Shown in pieces: positions 8,251-19,892 of a DNA stretch of 64,000 nt. The notes beneath the pieces were generated by a model. That model was not told the DNA's origin. It searched no databases and worked only from the letters and a program-made list of their open reading frames with translations. Position 1 is the first letter of the stretch, and every line of letters starts with the position of its first letter. This DNA is from Pseudomonas rhizosphaerae. Lineage in GTDB: Bacteria > Pseudomonadota > Gammaproteobacteria > Pseudomonadales > Pseudomonadaceae. Both the position numbers and the translations under genes were made by a program. The stretch lies in the NCBI RefSeq assembly GCF_000761155.1, contig NZ_CP009533.1, positions 1,984,001-2,048,000 on the forward strand, in the 5' to 3' direction.

Positions 8251-11200
8251 ATGCGCCTCAAGTGCATTCGTCTGGCCGGGTTCAAGTCGTTCGTCGACCC
8301 GACCACGGTCAATTTCCCCAGCAACATGGCCGCCGTGGTGGGGCCCAACGGTTGCGGCAAGTCCAACATCATCGACGCCGTGCGCTGGGTCATGGGCGAA
8401 AGCTCGGCGAAGAACCTGCGCGGCGAGTCGATGACCGACGTCATCTTCAACGGCTCCACCAGCCGCAAGCCGGTCAGCCAGGCCAGCATCGAACTGGTGT
8501 TCGACAACAGCGACAGCACCTTGGTGGGCGAGTACGCCGCCTACGCGGAAATCTCGATCCGCCGCAAGGTTACCCGCGAGAGCCAGAACACCTATTACCT
8601 GAACGGCACCAAGTGCCGTCGACGCGACATCACCGACATCTTCCTCGGCACCGGCCTGGGCCCGCGCAGCTACTCGATCATCGAGCAGGGCATGATCTCC
8701 AAGCTCATCGAGGCCAAGCCCGAAGACCTGCGCAATTTCATCGAGGAAGCGGCCGGCATCTCCAAGTACAAGGAGCGTCGTCGCGAAACCGAAAGCCGCA
8801 TCCGTCGTACCCACGAGAATCTGGCGCGCCTGACCGACCTGCGCGAGGAGCTGGAACGCCAGCTCGAACGCCTGCACCGCCAGGCCCAGTCGGCCGAAAA
8901 ATACCAGCAGTACAAGGCTGAAGAGCGTCAGCTCAAGGCGCAGCTGTCGGCCCTGCGCTGGCAGACCCTGAACGAGCAGGTCGGCCAGCGTGAGGCGGTC
9001 ATCGCCGACCAGGAAGTGGCCTTCGAGGCCCTGGTCGCCGAGCAGCGCAATGCCGATGCCGGCATCGAACGCCTGCGCGATGGTCATCACGAGCTGTCCG
9101 AACGGTTCAATACGGTGCAGGCGCGTTTCTATTCCGTGGGCGGCGACATCGCCCGGGTCGAGCAGAACATCCAGCACGGCCAGCAGCGCCTGCGCCAATT
9201 GCAGGACGATTTCAAGGAAGCCGAACGCGCGCGCCTGGAAACCGAATCCCACCTGGGCCACGACCGCACGCTGCTGGCGACCTTGGGCGAAGAGCTGGAA
9301 ATGCTCGAGCCCGAACAGGCCATCAGTACGGAAGCGGCCGAAGAGGCCGCCGCAGCCCTGGAAGAAGCGGAAACCCGCATGCACGGCTGGCAGGAACAGT
9401 GGGACCGGTTCAATACCCGCTCGGCCGAGCCGCGGCGCCAGGCCGAAGTCCAGCAGGCGCGCATTGCCCAGTTGGAGCTTTCGATGCAGCGCCTGGCCGA
9501 GCGGCAGCGCCGCCAAAGCGAAGAACGCGAGCTGCTGGCGGCCGATCCGGAAGATGCGGCCATCCTCGAACTGGACGAACAACTTGCCAGCAGCGAAATG
9601 CTCATCGAGGAATGGACCGCGCAGGAGCAGCAGCAAGCCGAGCAGTTGGAAGCCACCCGTCAGCAACTGCACGAGGCCACCCAGGCCCAACAGCAGGCTC
9701 AGGGCGAGTTGCAGCGACTCAACGGCCGCCTGGCCTCCCTGGAAGCGCTGCAGCAGGCCGCGCTGGACCCGGGCACGGGAACCGCGCAGTGGCTGGACCA
9801 GCAGGGGCTGGCCCAGCATCCGCGCCTGGCCGAAGGGCTGCGGGTCGAGCCGGGTTGGGAACAGGCCGTGGAAACCGTACTGGGCGCCGACCTGCAAGCC
9901 GTGCTTGTCGATGATCTGGCGGGCCTGGACCTGGCCAACTTCGAACAGGGCGAATTGCGTTTGGTCAGCGCTACGGCAGGCGGCGCGGCCCTGGCCGACA
10001 GTCTGCTGCACAAGGTCCACAGTGAGGTCGACCTGAGCCCGTGGCTCGCTGGCGTGCGCGCAGTGGCCGACCTCGACACCGCCCTGGCATTGCGCAACCA
10101 GTTGGCTCCTGGCGAAAGCCTGGTCAGCCAGGACGGCTACTGGCTGGGACGGCACTTCCTGCGGGTCAGCCGCGGCAACGACGCCAGCCGTGGCGTGCTG
10201 GCCCGCGGGCAGGAGCTGCAAGCCCTGCACCTGGACGTGCAGGCCCACGAGGCGACCCTGGCGCAGGTCCAGGAACAGTTGCTCACCTGCCGCGAGCAGC
10301 AGCAAGCCCAGGAGCAGCTACGCGAACAGCTGCGTCGGCGCATCCAGGACGAAAGCCGCCAGCAGGGCGAACTCAAGGCCAGGCTCTCGGCCAGCCGGGC
10401 CAAGGCCGAGCAGTTGTCGCTGCGCCGCCGCCGACTCGACGAAGAACTCGGCGAGCTGGCCGAGCAGCGTGCGCTCGAGCACGAGCAGGTTGGCGAGTCG
10501 CGCCTGCAATTGCAGGACGCCCTCGACGCCATGGCCAGCGATACCGAACAGCGCGAACAACTGATGGCCCAGCGCGACGAGCTGCGTGAGGGTCTGGAGC
10601 GCATCCGTCAGGACGCCCGCCAGCATAAGGACAGGGCACACCAGTTGGCGGTCCGCCTGGGTTCGCTGCGCGCCCAGCACGACTCCACACGCCAGGCGCT
10701 CGAACGCCTGCAACTGCAGGCCGAGCGCCTGACTGAAAAACGTGAACAATTGACCCTGGGCCTGGAGGAGGGCGAAGCGCCCCTCGAAGAGCTGCGCCTG
10801 AGCCTGGAGGGCCTGCTCGAACAACGCATGGCCGTGGACGATGAAATGCGCCACGCGCGGCTGGCCCTGGACGATGCCGACCGCGAATTGCGCGACGTCG
10901 AAAAGCGGCGCACCCAGGCCGAGCAACAGAGCCAGGTACTGCGCGGCCAGCTGGAACAGCACCGCCTGGAGTGGCAGGGGCTCAGCGTGCGGCGCAAGAC
11001 CCTGCAGGAACAACTGCATGCTGACGGCTACGACCTGCACGGCGTGCTCGCCACCCTCGACGTGCTGCTCAACGAGCAACAGGCCGAGGAAGAACTTCAG
11101 CGCATCGATGGGCGCATCCAGCGCCTGGGCGCGATCAACCTCGCCGCCATCGACGAATACCAGCAGCAGTCCGAGCGCAAGCGCTACCTGGACGCCCAGG

Positions 11201-11739
11201 ATGCCGACCTGGCCGAAGCGCTCGACACGCTGGAAAACGTCATTCGCAAGATCGACAAGGAAACCCGCAGCCGCTTCAAAGACACGTTCGACCAGATCAA
11301 TGCCGGTTTGCAGGCACTTTTTCCGAAAGTTTTCGGTGGTGGCAGTGCTTATCTGGAACTGACGGGCGAAGATTTACTCGATACAGGGGTAACGATCATG
11401 GCGCGTCCGCCCGGCAAGAAGAACAGCACCATTCATTTGCTCTCCGGTGGAGAGAAAGCCCTGACCGCACTGGCCCTGGTTTTCGCCATCTTCAAATTGA
11501 ATCCGGCGCCGTTCTGCATGCTCGACGAAGTCGATGCACCGCTGGACGATGCCAACGTCGGTCGCTACGCACGGTTGGTGAAGGAGATGTCGCAGACAGT
11601 GCAGTTCATCTATATCACCCACAACAAGATCGCCATGGAAATGGCCGATCAACTGATGGGGGTGACCATGCATGAACCAGGCTGCTCGCGACTGGTCGCC
11701 GTGGACGTCGAGGAGGCCCTGGCCATGGTCGAGGCCTGA
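8251..11739 (+). CDS. smc: Chromosome segregation protein SMC
   Basis: The 1162-residue SMC ATPase that, with ScpA and ScpB, compacts and resolves chromosomes. The N-terminal head has Walker A GPNGCGKS at residues 31-38. Two long glutamine/glutamate/arginine-rich coiled-coil arms flank a hinge around residues 500-620. The C-terminal head contains the ABC signature LLSGGEKALTALALVFA and the Walker B region FCMLDEVDAPLDDAN. All motifs are intact and the length is typical. Large open frames on the opposite strand here are GC-driven shadows. Confidence 0.97.
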   Translation: MRLKCIRLAGFKSFVDPTTVNFPSNMAAVVGPNGCGKSNIIDAVRWVMGESSAKNLRGESMTDVIFNGSTSRKPVSQASIELVFDNSDSTLVGEYAAYAEISIRRKVTRESQNTYYLNGTKCRRRDITDIFLGTGLGPRSYSIIEQGMISKLIEAKPEDLRNFIEEAAGISKYKERRRETESRIRRTHENLARLTDLREELERQLERLHRQAQSAEKYQQYKAEERQLKAQLSALRWQTLNEQVGQREAVIADQEVAFEALVAEQRNADAGIERLRDGHHELSERFNTVQARFYSVGGDIARVEQNIQHGQQRLRQLQDDFKEAERARLETESHLGHDRTLLATLGEELEMLEPEQAISTEAAEEAAAALEEAETRMHGWQEQWDRFNTRSAEPRRQAEVQQARIAQLELSMQRLAERQRRQSEERELLAADPEDAAILELDEQLASSEMLIEEWTAQEQQQAEQLEATRQQLHEATQAQQQAQGELQRLNGRLASLEALQQAALDPGTGTAQWLDQQGLAQHPRLAEGLRVEPGWEQAVETVLGADLQAVLVDDLAGLDLANFEQGELRLVSATAGGAALADSLLHKVHSEVDLSPWLAGVRAVADLDTALALRNQLAPGESLVSQDGYWLGRHFLRVSRGNDASRGVLARGQELQALHLDVQAHEATLAQVQEQLLTCREQQQAQEQLREQLRRRIQDESRQQGELKARLSASRAKAEQLSLRRRRLDEELGELAEQRALEHEQVGESRLQLQDALDAMASDTEQREQLMAQRDELREGLERIRQDARQHKDRAHQLAVRLGSLRAQHDSTRQALERLQLQAERLTEKREQLTLGLEEGEAPLEELRLSLEGLLEQRMAVDDEMRHARLALDDADRELRDVEKRRTQAEQQSQVLRGQLEQHRLEWQGLSVRRKTLQEQLHADGYDLHGVLATLDVLLNEQQAEEELQRIDGRIQRLGAINLAAIDEYQQQSERKRYLDAQDADLAEALDTLENVIRKIDKETRSRFKDTFDQINAGLQALFPKVFGGGSAYLELTGEDLLDTGVTIMARPPGKKNSTIHLLSGGEKALTALALVFAIFKLNPAPFCMLDEVDAPLDDANVGRYARLVKEMSQTVQFIYITHNKIAMEMADQLMGVTMHEPGCSRLVAVDVEEALAMVEA

Positions 11740-11930
11740 AAAACCCTGAATTCGACGTTAAAATCGAGCTATGTGCGACAGACGGTGTAAAGTTGTTTCC
11801 GGTCGTGCTAGTTTTACCGAAATAGTGTTTACGCGTGGAGAAAACGCCTGTCAGAACATAGAGTTGGCGCCACGTCTTAAAGAGGGTTCACGCCCTTTAT
11901 TTTTCATTTTCATTAGAGGCACGGGATTAC

Positions 11931-12854
11931 ATGGAAATCGGTCTGCGCGAGTGGCTGATCCTCATCGGCATCATTGTCATTGCCGGTATTCTTTTCGATG
12001 GCTGGCGCCGGATGCGCGGCGGCAAGGGCAAGCTCAAGTTCCGTCTGGATCGCAACATCAACAACCTTCCCGAGGAAGACACCGGCGCCGAAGTGCTCGG
12101 TCCTCCCCGTGTGCTCGATACCCACAAGGAGCCGCAACTGGACGAGCATGACCTGCCGCCCATGAGTGCCCAGCGTGACGGTGGCAGCCAGCGCGCCAAG
12201 CGCGAGCCGACCGCCGACCACGCCGACCTGAACCTGACGGTGGAGCCGGACGAGATCAAGGAACCCCGCGAAGCCCGTCCACCCAAGCCTGCCCGCGAGC
12301 CCAAGCCTGCCAGGCCGCAGCCGGCCATGAAGGCAGCACGCGACAGCCACGATGACTTCGCCAGCGATGGCAAGGGTTTCTCGAGCAGCGGTGCGCCGGC
12401 CGTGGAGAAAGACCTGCCGCCGGTTGAAGAAGTGCTGGTGATCAGCGTGATTTCCCGCAGCGAAAGCGGCTTCCGTGGTCCGGCATTGCTGCAGAACATC
12501 CTGGAAAGCGGCCTGCGCTTCGGCGACATGGATATTTTCCATCGCCACGAAAGCATGGCGGGCAATGGCGAGATCCTGTTTTCCATGGCCAACGCGGTCA
12601 AGCCAGGCATCTTCGACCTGGACGACATCGACCACTTCAGCACCCGTGCCGTGAGCTTCTTCCTCGGGCTGCCCGGTCCGCGTCATCCCAAGCAAGCGTT
12701 CGACGTGATGGTAGCGGCCGCTCGCAAGCTGGCCCATGAACTGGACGGCGAGTTGAAAGATGACCAGCGCAGCGTACTCACCGCGCAAACCATCGAGCAC
12801 TACCGCCAGCGCATCGTCGAATTCGAACGCCGCGCCTTGACCCACAAGCGCTAG
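11931..12854 (+). CDS. zipA: Cell division protein ZipA
   Basis: A 307-residue inner-membrane protein that tethers FtsZ at the division septum. One N-terminal transmembrane helix ([18 protein letters not shown], residues 5-22) is followed by a basic patch. A long charged, proline-rich linker comes next, including a [14 protein letters not shown] stretch. The globular FtsZ-binding domain runs from about residue 163 ([14 protein letters not shown]) to the end. It follows smc after a 191-bp gap that holds no gene and precedes ligA, the usual Pseudomonas order. Confidence 0.96.
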   Translation: MEIGLREWLILIGIIVIAGILFDGWRRMRGGKGKLKFRLDRNINNLPEEDTGAEVLGPPRVLDTHKEPQLDEHDLPPMSAQRDGGSQRAKREPTADHADLNLTVEPDEIKEPREARPPKPAREPKPARPQPAMKAARDSHDDFASDGKGFSSSGAPAVEKDLPPVEEVLVISVISRSESGFRGPALLQNILESGLRFGDMDIFHRHESMAGNGEILFSMANAVKPGIFDLDDIDHFSTRAVSFFLGLPGPRHPKQAFDVMVAAARKLAHELDGELKDDQRSVLTAQTIEHYRQRIVEFERRALTHKR

Positions 12855-12874
12855 GCTTTAAACCGCGGCGCTCC

Positions 12875-15384
<2,510 letters not shown>

Positions 15385-15398
15385 CATCATGACATAAA

Positions 15399-15424
15399 AG
15401 GCGCATCCCCACCCCGATGCGCCT
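15399..15424 (+). terminator. Hairpin downstream of ligA
   Basis: Stem AGGCGCAT / ATGCGCCT with a 10-base loop lies 15 bases past the ligA stop. There is no T-tract, so it may be an RNA-stabilising hairpin. The 12-mer GTAACATCATGA occurs on both sides, near 15381 and 15441. Confidence 0.4.
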
Positions 15425-15493
15425 GATGCACCCAAGTTCTGTAACATCATGACGCATCGGCATTGTCATCATATCCCAACCTACTGAGCCCCC

Positions 15494-15845
15494 TGTAGCA
15501 GCGGCGCGAGCCGCGTCCGGCACACCGCGTTCACCCTGACACACCGAAACCACCCCCAACCGCGTCCAGCCACCCCACGCTTATCCTGATGCACCGCGTG
15601 TACCGCCGACGCGGCTCGCGCCGCTGCTACAAATACCCCCAGCCGCGCCGGGCTGCACCGCGTTTATCCTGATGCACCGCGTGCGCCGCCGACGCGGCTC
15701 GCGCCGCTGCTACATGCGCCACAAAACTACTGTAGCAGCGGCGCAAGCCGCGTCCGGCCACACCGCCTTTCCCCCTGACAGATCGCGCCCGACTGCACCG
15801 CATTTGTCCTGGTGCACCGCGTGTGCCGCCGACGCGGCTCGTGCT
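15494..15845. repeat. Cluster of five REP elements of the GTAGCAGCGGCGC type
   Basis: The 555-bp gap after ligA has no credible gene and is mostly repeats. Direct copies (TGTAGCAGCGGCGCRAGCCG) lie at 15494-15519 and 15731-15756. Inverted copies lie at 15605-15630 and 15688-15713, and a truncated inverted copy ends near 15845. The segment TCCTGRTGCACCGCGTG preceding the inverted copies is itself repeated three times, so part of the cluster arose by tandem duplication. Confidence 0.85.
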
Positions 15846-15939
15846 TAACCTCTCATCTGCTTTTCATCCAACCAACATCGCAAATGAAACCTTTTTCATA
15901 GCCGCAAGCTCTAGTCATGGCAGGCCACTGGAGATCGCC

Positions 15940-17106
15940 ATGTACCGTTTTTTCGAACAGCTCAGCACCCGAATCACCGCCCCATTTACCAAGCCAGACA
16001 ATCGCCACAGCAAGGTATGGGAATGCACCTGCGGACAGTCGATCTTCTTCCGCAACAGCCAGTGCCTGGCCTGCCACGCGCTACTGGGCTACTGGCCAGC
16101 CAAGAACGTGCTGTCCACACTCGACGCAGGTCCCGAAGCAGGCAGCTGGCGCTTGCACGCCGCCCCGGACGCCGGGCTGTTTCGCCGCTGCGCCAACCTC
16201 GACACTCCGGCAGCCTGCAACTGGCTGGTCCCGGCAGAGCAGGGCGCCGCAGCCCTGTGCACCGCGTGCAGCCTGAACCGCACCATCCCCGACCTCAGCG
16301 TCCCGGAAAACCCCGAACACTGGCGCAAAGTCGAAACCGCCAAGCGCCGCCTGATCGCCCAGCTGATCAATCTGGGCCTGCCGGTGATCGCCAAGACCGA
16401 AGACGAAGCCACGGGCCTCGCGTTCGACTTCATCGGCACCGACCTCAACGGCAATGCGCCTACCACTGGCCATGCCAACGGTCTGGTGACTCTGGACATC
16501 AAGGAAGCGGATGACGCCCACCGGGAAAAGGTTCGCGTGCAGATGCGCGAGCCATACCGCACGCTGCTCGGACATTTCCGACATGAAGTAGGCCACTACT
16601 ACTGGGACCGGCTGATCGCCGACACCCACTGGGTTGCCGACTATCGTCGTTTGTTCGGCGACGAAAGCCAAAGTTACGCCGACGCCTTGCAGCGCCACTA
16701 CGACCAGGGTGCCCCGGCCGACTGGCAGCAGAACTTCGTCAGTGCCTACGCCACCATGCACCCTTGGGAAGATTGGGCCGAAACCTGGGCGCACTACTTG
16801 CACATGATGGACGCCGTAGACACCGCGCTAGGCTTCGGCATGAGTGCGAAGGAAATGGACTTGGACTACACGCCGTTCCCATTGACCACTTTGTACGATC
16901 CGGACCACACCAGCGGCCCGGCATTCCTTGCATTCGTCAACGCCTGGATCGAACTGGCGGGCATGCTCAACGAGCTGTCACGCGCCATGGGTCAGCCCGA
17001 TTTCTACCCCTTCGTGCTGCCCCCGGCCGTGATCGCCAAGCTCCACTTCATCCACGTCGTCGTCCAGGAAGCCGGCGGCCGCGCCGACGACGTCCTTCAG
17101 GTGTGA
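15940..17106 (+). CDS. Putative zinc-binding metallopeptidase family protein
   Basis: A 388-residue protein with an N-terminal zinc-ribbon-like motif (C29, C31, C42, C45 in WECTCGQSIFFRN and QCLACHALLG). An HEXXH metallopeptidase motif, HEVGH, is at residues 215-219, inside FRHEVGHYYWDRLI. The combination fits the putative zinc-binding peptidase (Peptidase_Mx-like) family, whose substrates I do not know. No signal peptide or membrane helix is visible. The ATG after CTGGAGATCGCC is chosen because MYRFFEQL is followed at once by the conserved ribbon; the open frame upstream runs into REP sequence. It stands alone between two REP clusters. Confidence 0.8.
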   Translation: MYRFFEQLSTRITAPFTKPDNRHSKVWECTCGQSIFFRNSQCLACHALLGYWPAKNVLSTLDAGPEAGSWRLHAAPDAGLFRRCANLDTPAACNWLVPAEQGAAALCTACSLNRTIPDLSVPENPEHWRKVETAKRRLIAQLINLGLPVIAKTEDEATGLAFDFIGTDLNGNAPTTGHANGLVTLDIKEADDAHREKVRVQMREPYRTLLGHFRHEVGHYYWDRLIADTHWVADYRRLFGDESQSYADALQRHYDQGAPADWQQNFVSAYATMHPWEDWAETWAHYLHMMDAVDTALGFGMSAKEMDLDYTPFPLTTLYDPDHTSGPAFLAFVNAWIELAGMLNELSRAMGQPDFYPFVLPPAVIAKLHFIHVVVQEAGGRADDVLQV

Positions 17107-17150
17107 CCTACACTTCATGAGCAAGCCCCTCCCTGTGTGGGAGCTGGCCA

Positions 17151-17338
17151 CTGTGGGAGCGGGCTCTGCCCGCGAAGAGGCCCTCCCAGTCACCCCCCAG
17201 TATAGGAACGGGCCACTGTGGAAGCCCCCCACTGTGGAAGCGGGCTCTGCCCGCGAAGACGCCCTCCCAGTCACCTTCTTATCCAAAACCTGCATCGCCC
17301 ATCCGGACATCTTCGCGGGCAGAGCCCGCTCCTCACAG
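17151..17338. repeat. Three REP elements downstream of the zinc peptidase gene
   Basis: Copies of CTGTGGGAGCGGGCTCTGCC with its CGCGAAG tail at 17151-17177 and, with one change, at 17232-17258. An inverted copy is at 17311-17338. The 279-bp gap holds nothing else that I can support. Confidence 0.85.
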
Positions 17339-17385
17339 TAAGTCATTCCCACAGGGGCTCACTCCCACATTTCGCCGGAATCCCC

Positions 17386-17868
17386 CTACAGCACCAACAC
17401 AAACCTGCGCTCATAACCAATCCGGCCACGGTAAGCCTCACCGCGGTCCACCCACCCCAGCGCCTTGTACAAACCCATGCCTGCCACATTGTCGGCATCC
17501 ACCGACAGCTCCAGCTGCTGCACACCCGGCCATGCTCCCCGCGCGGCATCGGGCAAGCCTTCAAGGCACGCACGTCCCAACCCTCGGCCCTGCATGCGCC
17601 AATCCACCTGCAACGCATGCAGCGTCGCTGACCCTGGATGGGCCCATTCCGGCACGTAGCGTCCATGCTTGAGCAACAGGAACGCCTTCGGCACCTCATC
17701 CACCAGCAGGGCGAAACCCTGTATCTCGCCGTCCATGCAGCCCAGCAGGGTATACATCGCCATGTCCACATCTCCGGAGTACTGCTTCTGCTCCGGGCGA
17801 ATTTCGATATCCATCAATTGCTGCAATTGCGCAGGCGACAAGTAGGGGTAGGGCGTCAGAACGTTCAT
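17386..17868 (-). CDS. GNAT-family N-acetyltransferase
   Basis: A 160-residue single-domain acetyltransferase. The acetyl-CoA pyrophosphate-binding loop is QGRGLGRACLEGL, preceded by the strand LHALQVDWRM. The C-terminal DADNVAGMGLYKALGWVDRG is the usual GNAT motif B. The acceptor substrate cannot be told from sequence. I start at the ATG giving MNVLTPYPYLSP; a TTG three codons earlier is open but less likely. It is convergent with the zinc peptidase gene and divergent from ffs-dnaX. Confidence 0.85.
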   Translation of the reverse strand: MNVLTPYPYLSPAQLQQLMDIEIRPEQKQYSGDVDMAMYTLLGCMDGEIQGFALLVDEVPKAFLLLKHGRYVPEWAHPGSATLHALQVDWRMQGRGLGRACLEGLPDAARGAWPGVQQLELSVDADNVAGMGLYKALGWVDRGEAYRGRIGYERRFVLVL

Positions 17869-18026
17869 TGCAGGCAACCGGGCAGGGGAAATGCGGCGAC
17901 GTTACCAATTCACATGCCTGCTGTCGCTTATCCTGCGCGTACGCCGGCAGCACAGGCTTCAAACACCCAGCCGGCCATCCGCGCCAAGTCCCTGACAGCC
18001 CTCGAAATTTTATCTCGCGCAACGGG

Positions 18027-18054
18027 TTGTAACTTCCGTCAGGACCGGTACAAT
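18027..18054 (+). promoter_or_regulatory. Probable sigma-70 promoter of ffs
   Basis: TTGTAA (18027-18032) and TACAAT (18049-18054) are separated by 16 bases and lie about 34 bases before the SRP RNA. This is a close match to the -35/-10 consensus. Confidence 0.6.
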
Positions 18055-18087
18055 GGCCCCCGCTCGCTACCTAGCGAGTGTCGTTAT

Positions 18088-18197
18088 GGTGACCCTGCCG
18101 GTCCCCCCGCAACGATTACCCGTGAACCTGGTCAGATCCGGAAGGAAGCAGCCACAGCGGGAACATTGTGTGCCGGGGTGTGGCTGGTAGGGTTGCC
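18088..18197 (+). ncRNA. ffs: Signal recognition particle 4.5S RNA
   Basis: The apical SRP RNA signature is present: GGTCAGATCCGGAAGGAAGC on the first side and GTGTGCCGGGGTGTGGCTGG on the return strand. The outer ends pair (GGTGACCCTGCCGG with the GGCTGGTAGGGTTGCC side), giving one long hairpin of about 110 bases, the size of the bacterial small SRP RNA. It binds Ffh for co-translational membrane targeting. Exact ends are estimated from pairing. Its position just upstream of dnaX is usual in Pseudomonas. Confidence 0.93.
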
Positions 18198-18317
18198 ACC
18201 TCTTCCAGAATTCGTCATTGCACGGGTTCGCAGCATCACCCCTCCCAAGTCTATGTTCATGCGATCAATCGCCATCGCCCACTTTCGCCTGCGTTTCTAC
18301 AAGCCAACGCAGCAATA

Positions 18318-18350
18318 GAGCAGGGCGCGGATGCAATTTTGGCCCTGCTC
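18318..18350 (+). terminator. Hairpin between ffs and dnaX
   Basis: Perfect 9-bp stem GAGCAGGGC / GCCCTGCTC with a 15-base loop containing AATTTTG. There is no T-tract after it. It may end or stabilise the ffs transcript, or fold the dnaX leader. Confidence 0.4.
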
Positions 18351-18395
18351 CATTAGCATTGGCGGTCTTCCGCTTTCATGTCGCGACGGTTTTCG

Positions 18396-19892
18396 ATGAG
18401 TTATCAGGTTCTTGCACGTAAATGGCGTCCGCGCTCGTTCCGCGAAATGGTCGGCCAGACCCATGTGCTCAAGGCATTGATCAATGCGCTGGACAACCAG
18501 CGGCTGCATCACGCCTACCTGTTCACCGGTACCCGGGGCGTGGGCAAGACCACTATCGCGCGGATCATCGCCAAGTGCGTCAACTGCGAGACGGGCATCA
18601 CCTCCACGCCGTGCGGCGAATGCTCGGTCTGCCGCGAGATCGACGAGGGGCGCTTCGTCGACCTGATCGAGATCGACGCGGCCAGCCGGACCAAGGTCGA
18701 AGACACCCGCGAACTGCTCGACAACGTCCAGTACGCTCCCAGCCGCGGGCGCTTCAAGGTCTACCTGATCGACGAAGTGCACATGCTGTCCAGCCACTCT
18801 TTCAACGCGCTGCTGAAAACGCTGGAAGAGCCGCCGCCCTACGTCAAGTTCATTCTCGCCACCACCGATCCGCAGAAACTGCCGGCGACCATCCTGTCGC
18901 GCTGCCTGCAGTTTTCGTTGAAGAACATGACCCCGGAGCGGGTGGTCGAGCACTTGAACCATGTGCTGGGCGTCGAGAACGTGCCGTTCGAAGACGACGC
19001 GCTGTGGCTGCTGGGCCGCGCGGCCGATGGCTCGATGCGCGATGCCATGAGCCTGACCGACCAGGCCATCGCGTTCGGTGAAGGCAAGGTGTTGGCCGCC
19101 GATGTGCGAGCGATGCTTGGCACCCTGGACCACGGTCAGGTGTATGGCGTGTTGCAGGCACTGCTCGATGGCGATGCCCGTGCGCTGCTCGAAGCGGTAC
19201 GCCATCTGGCAGAGCAGGGGCCGGACTGGAACGGTGTGCTGGCCGAAATGCTCAACGTGCTGCACCGCGTGGCCATCGCCCAGGCGCTGCCCGAGGCGGT
19301 GGACAACGGCCAGGGTGACCGCGATCGCGTGTTGGCGCTGGCCCAGGCACTGCCGGCCGAAGATGTGCAGTTCTACTACCAGATGGGCCTGATCGGCCGC
19401 CGCGACCTGCCTTTGGCCCCGGAGCTGCGAGGCGGCTTCGAGATGGTGCTGCTGCGCATGCTCGCGTTCCGCCCGGCAGGCACCAGCGACGGACCCGATC
19501 AACCACTAAAGACAGTGGGGATCAGCCAAGCCACAGTTGATTCCACCCAACCCGTGGCCGCCTTGCCCCCTGTAGGAGCGGTCATCGGCCGCGAAGAATC
19601 CCCTGCGGATAACCAGACAAACCGCGTCGCCTCCTTCGCGGGCAGAGCCCGCTCCCACAGTTTGATCGCAGCGGAACAACCCCCCGCAGATCAAAAGACA
19701 GACCACCCCCACAGCCGGCCTCCAGCGGAGCAGCCCCCTGTGGGAGCGGGCTCTGCCCGCGAAGAATCCCCGCAGATCAAAAGACAGACCACCCCCACAG
19801 CCCGCCTCCAGCGGAACAGCCCCCTGTGGGAGCGGCTCTGCCCGCGAAGAAGCCGCCGCGCAGCCCCAGGCAGCCCCCGAACCCATCATTGA
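18396..19892 (+). CDS. dnaX: DNA polymerase III gamma/tau subunit, 5' part, frame lost in REP segment
   Basis: Clamp-loader ATPase. From MSYQVLARKWRPRSF the order is Walker A GTRGVGKT at residues 45-52, zinc cysteines C64, C73, C76 and C79, Walker B YLIDEVHMLS, and domain III to about residue 375. From about residue 392 the frame reads through REP DNA ([31 protein letters not shown]) and stops at 19892 after 498 residues. The tau-specific C-terminal domain continues in another frame. As it stands the product would be gamma-like with a REP-encoded tail. The ATG at 18396 is preferred over one six codons upstream because homologues begin MSYQVLARKW. Either the gene is truly broken or the assembly has an indel here. 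Confidence 0.9.
   Translation: MSYQVLARKWRPRSFREMVGQTHVLKALINALDNQRLHHAYLFTGTRGVGKTTIARIIAKCVNCETGITSTPCGECSVCREIDEGRFVDLIEIDAASRTKVEDTRELLDNVQYAPSRGRFKVYLIDEVHMLSSHSFNALLKTLEEPPPYVKFILATTDPQKLPATILSRCLQFSLKNMTPERVVEHLNHVLGVENVPFEDDALWLLGRAADGSMRDAMSLTDQAIAFGEGKVLAADVRAMLGTLDHGQVYGVLQALLDGDARALLEAVRHLAEQGPDWNGVLAEMLNVLHRVAIAQALPEAVDNGQGDRDRVLALAQALPAEDVQFYYQMGLIGRRDLPLAPELRGGFEMVLLRMLAFRPAGTSDGPDQPLKTVGISQATVDSTQPVAALPPVGAVIGREESPADNQTNRVASFAGRARSHSLIAAEQPPADQKTDHPHSRPPAEQPPVGAGSAREESPQIKRQTTPTARLQRNSPLWERLCPRRSRRAAPGSPRTHH
19571..19850. repeat. Four REP elements and an 86-bp tandem duplication inside dnaX
   Basis: REP copies are at 19571-19597 (GTAGGAGCGGTCATCGGCCG type), 19633-19660 (inverted CTTCGCGGGCAGAGCCCGCT), 19739-19765 and 19825-19850. 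An 86-bp unit starting CGCAGATCAAAAGACAGACC at 19685 is repeated from 19771. Its second copy has lost one G in the REP core (GAGCGGCTC against GAGCGGGCTC). These elements are normally intergenic. Confidence 0.9.

Noticed and set aside
8203..10305. A 700-codon open frame antisense to smc
   Set aside because: It is a shadow frame from GC-biased third positions opposite a clear SMC protein; no start signal or domain is visible.
15494..15845. Repeat cluster considered as a CRISPR array
   Set aside because: Units are REP dyads in both orientations with irregular, partly repeated spacers, and there are no cas genes.
19571..19892. Programmed -1 frameshifting in dnaX as in E. coli
   Set aside because: The downstream domain is in the +1 frame, so a -1 slip does not reach it, and no A6G-type slippery run is present.
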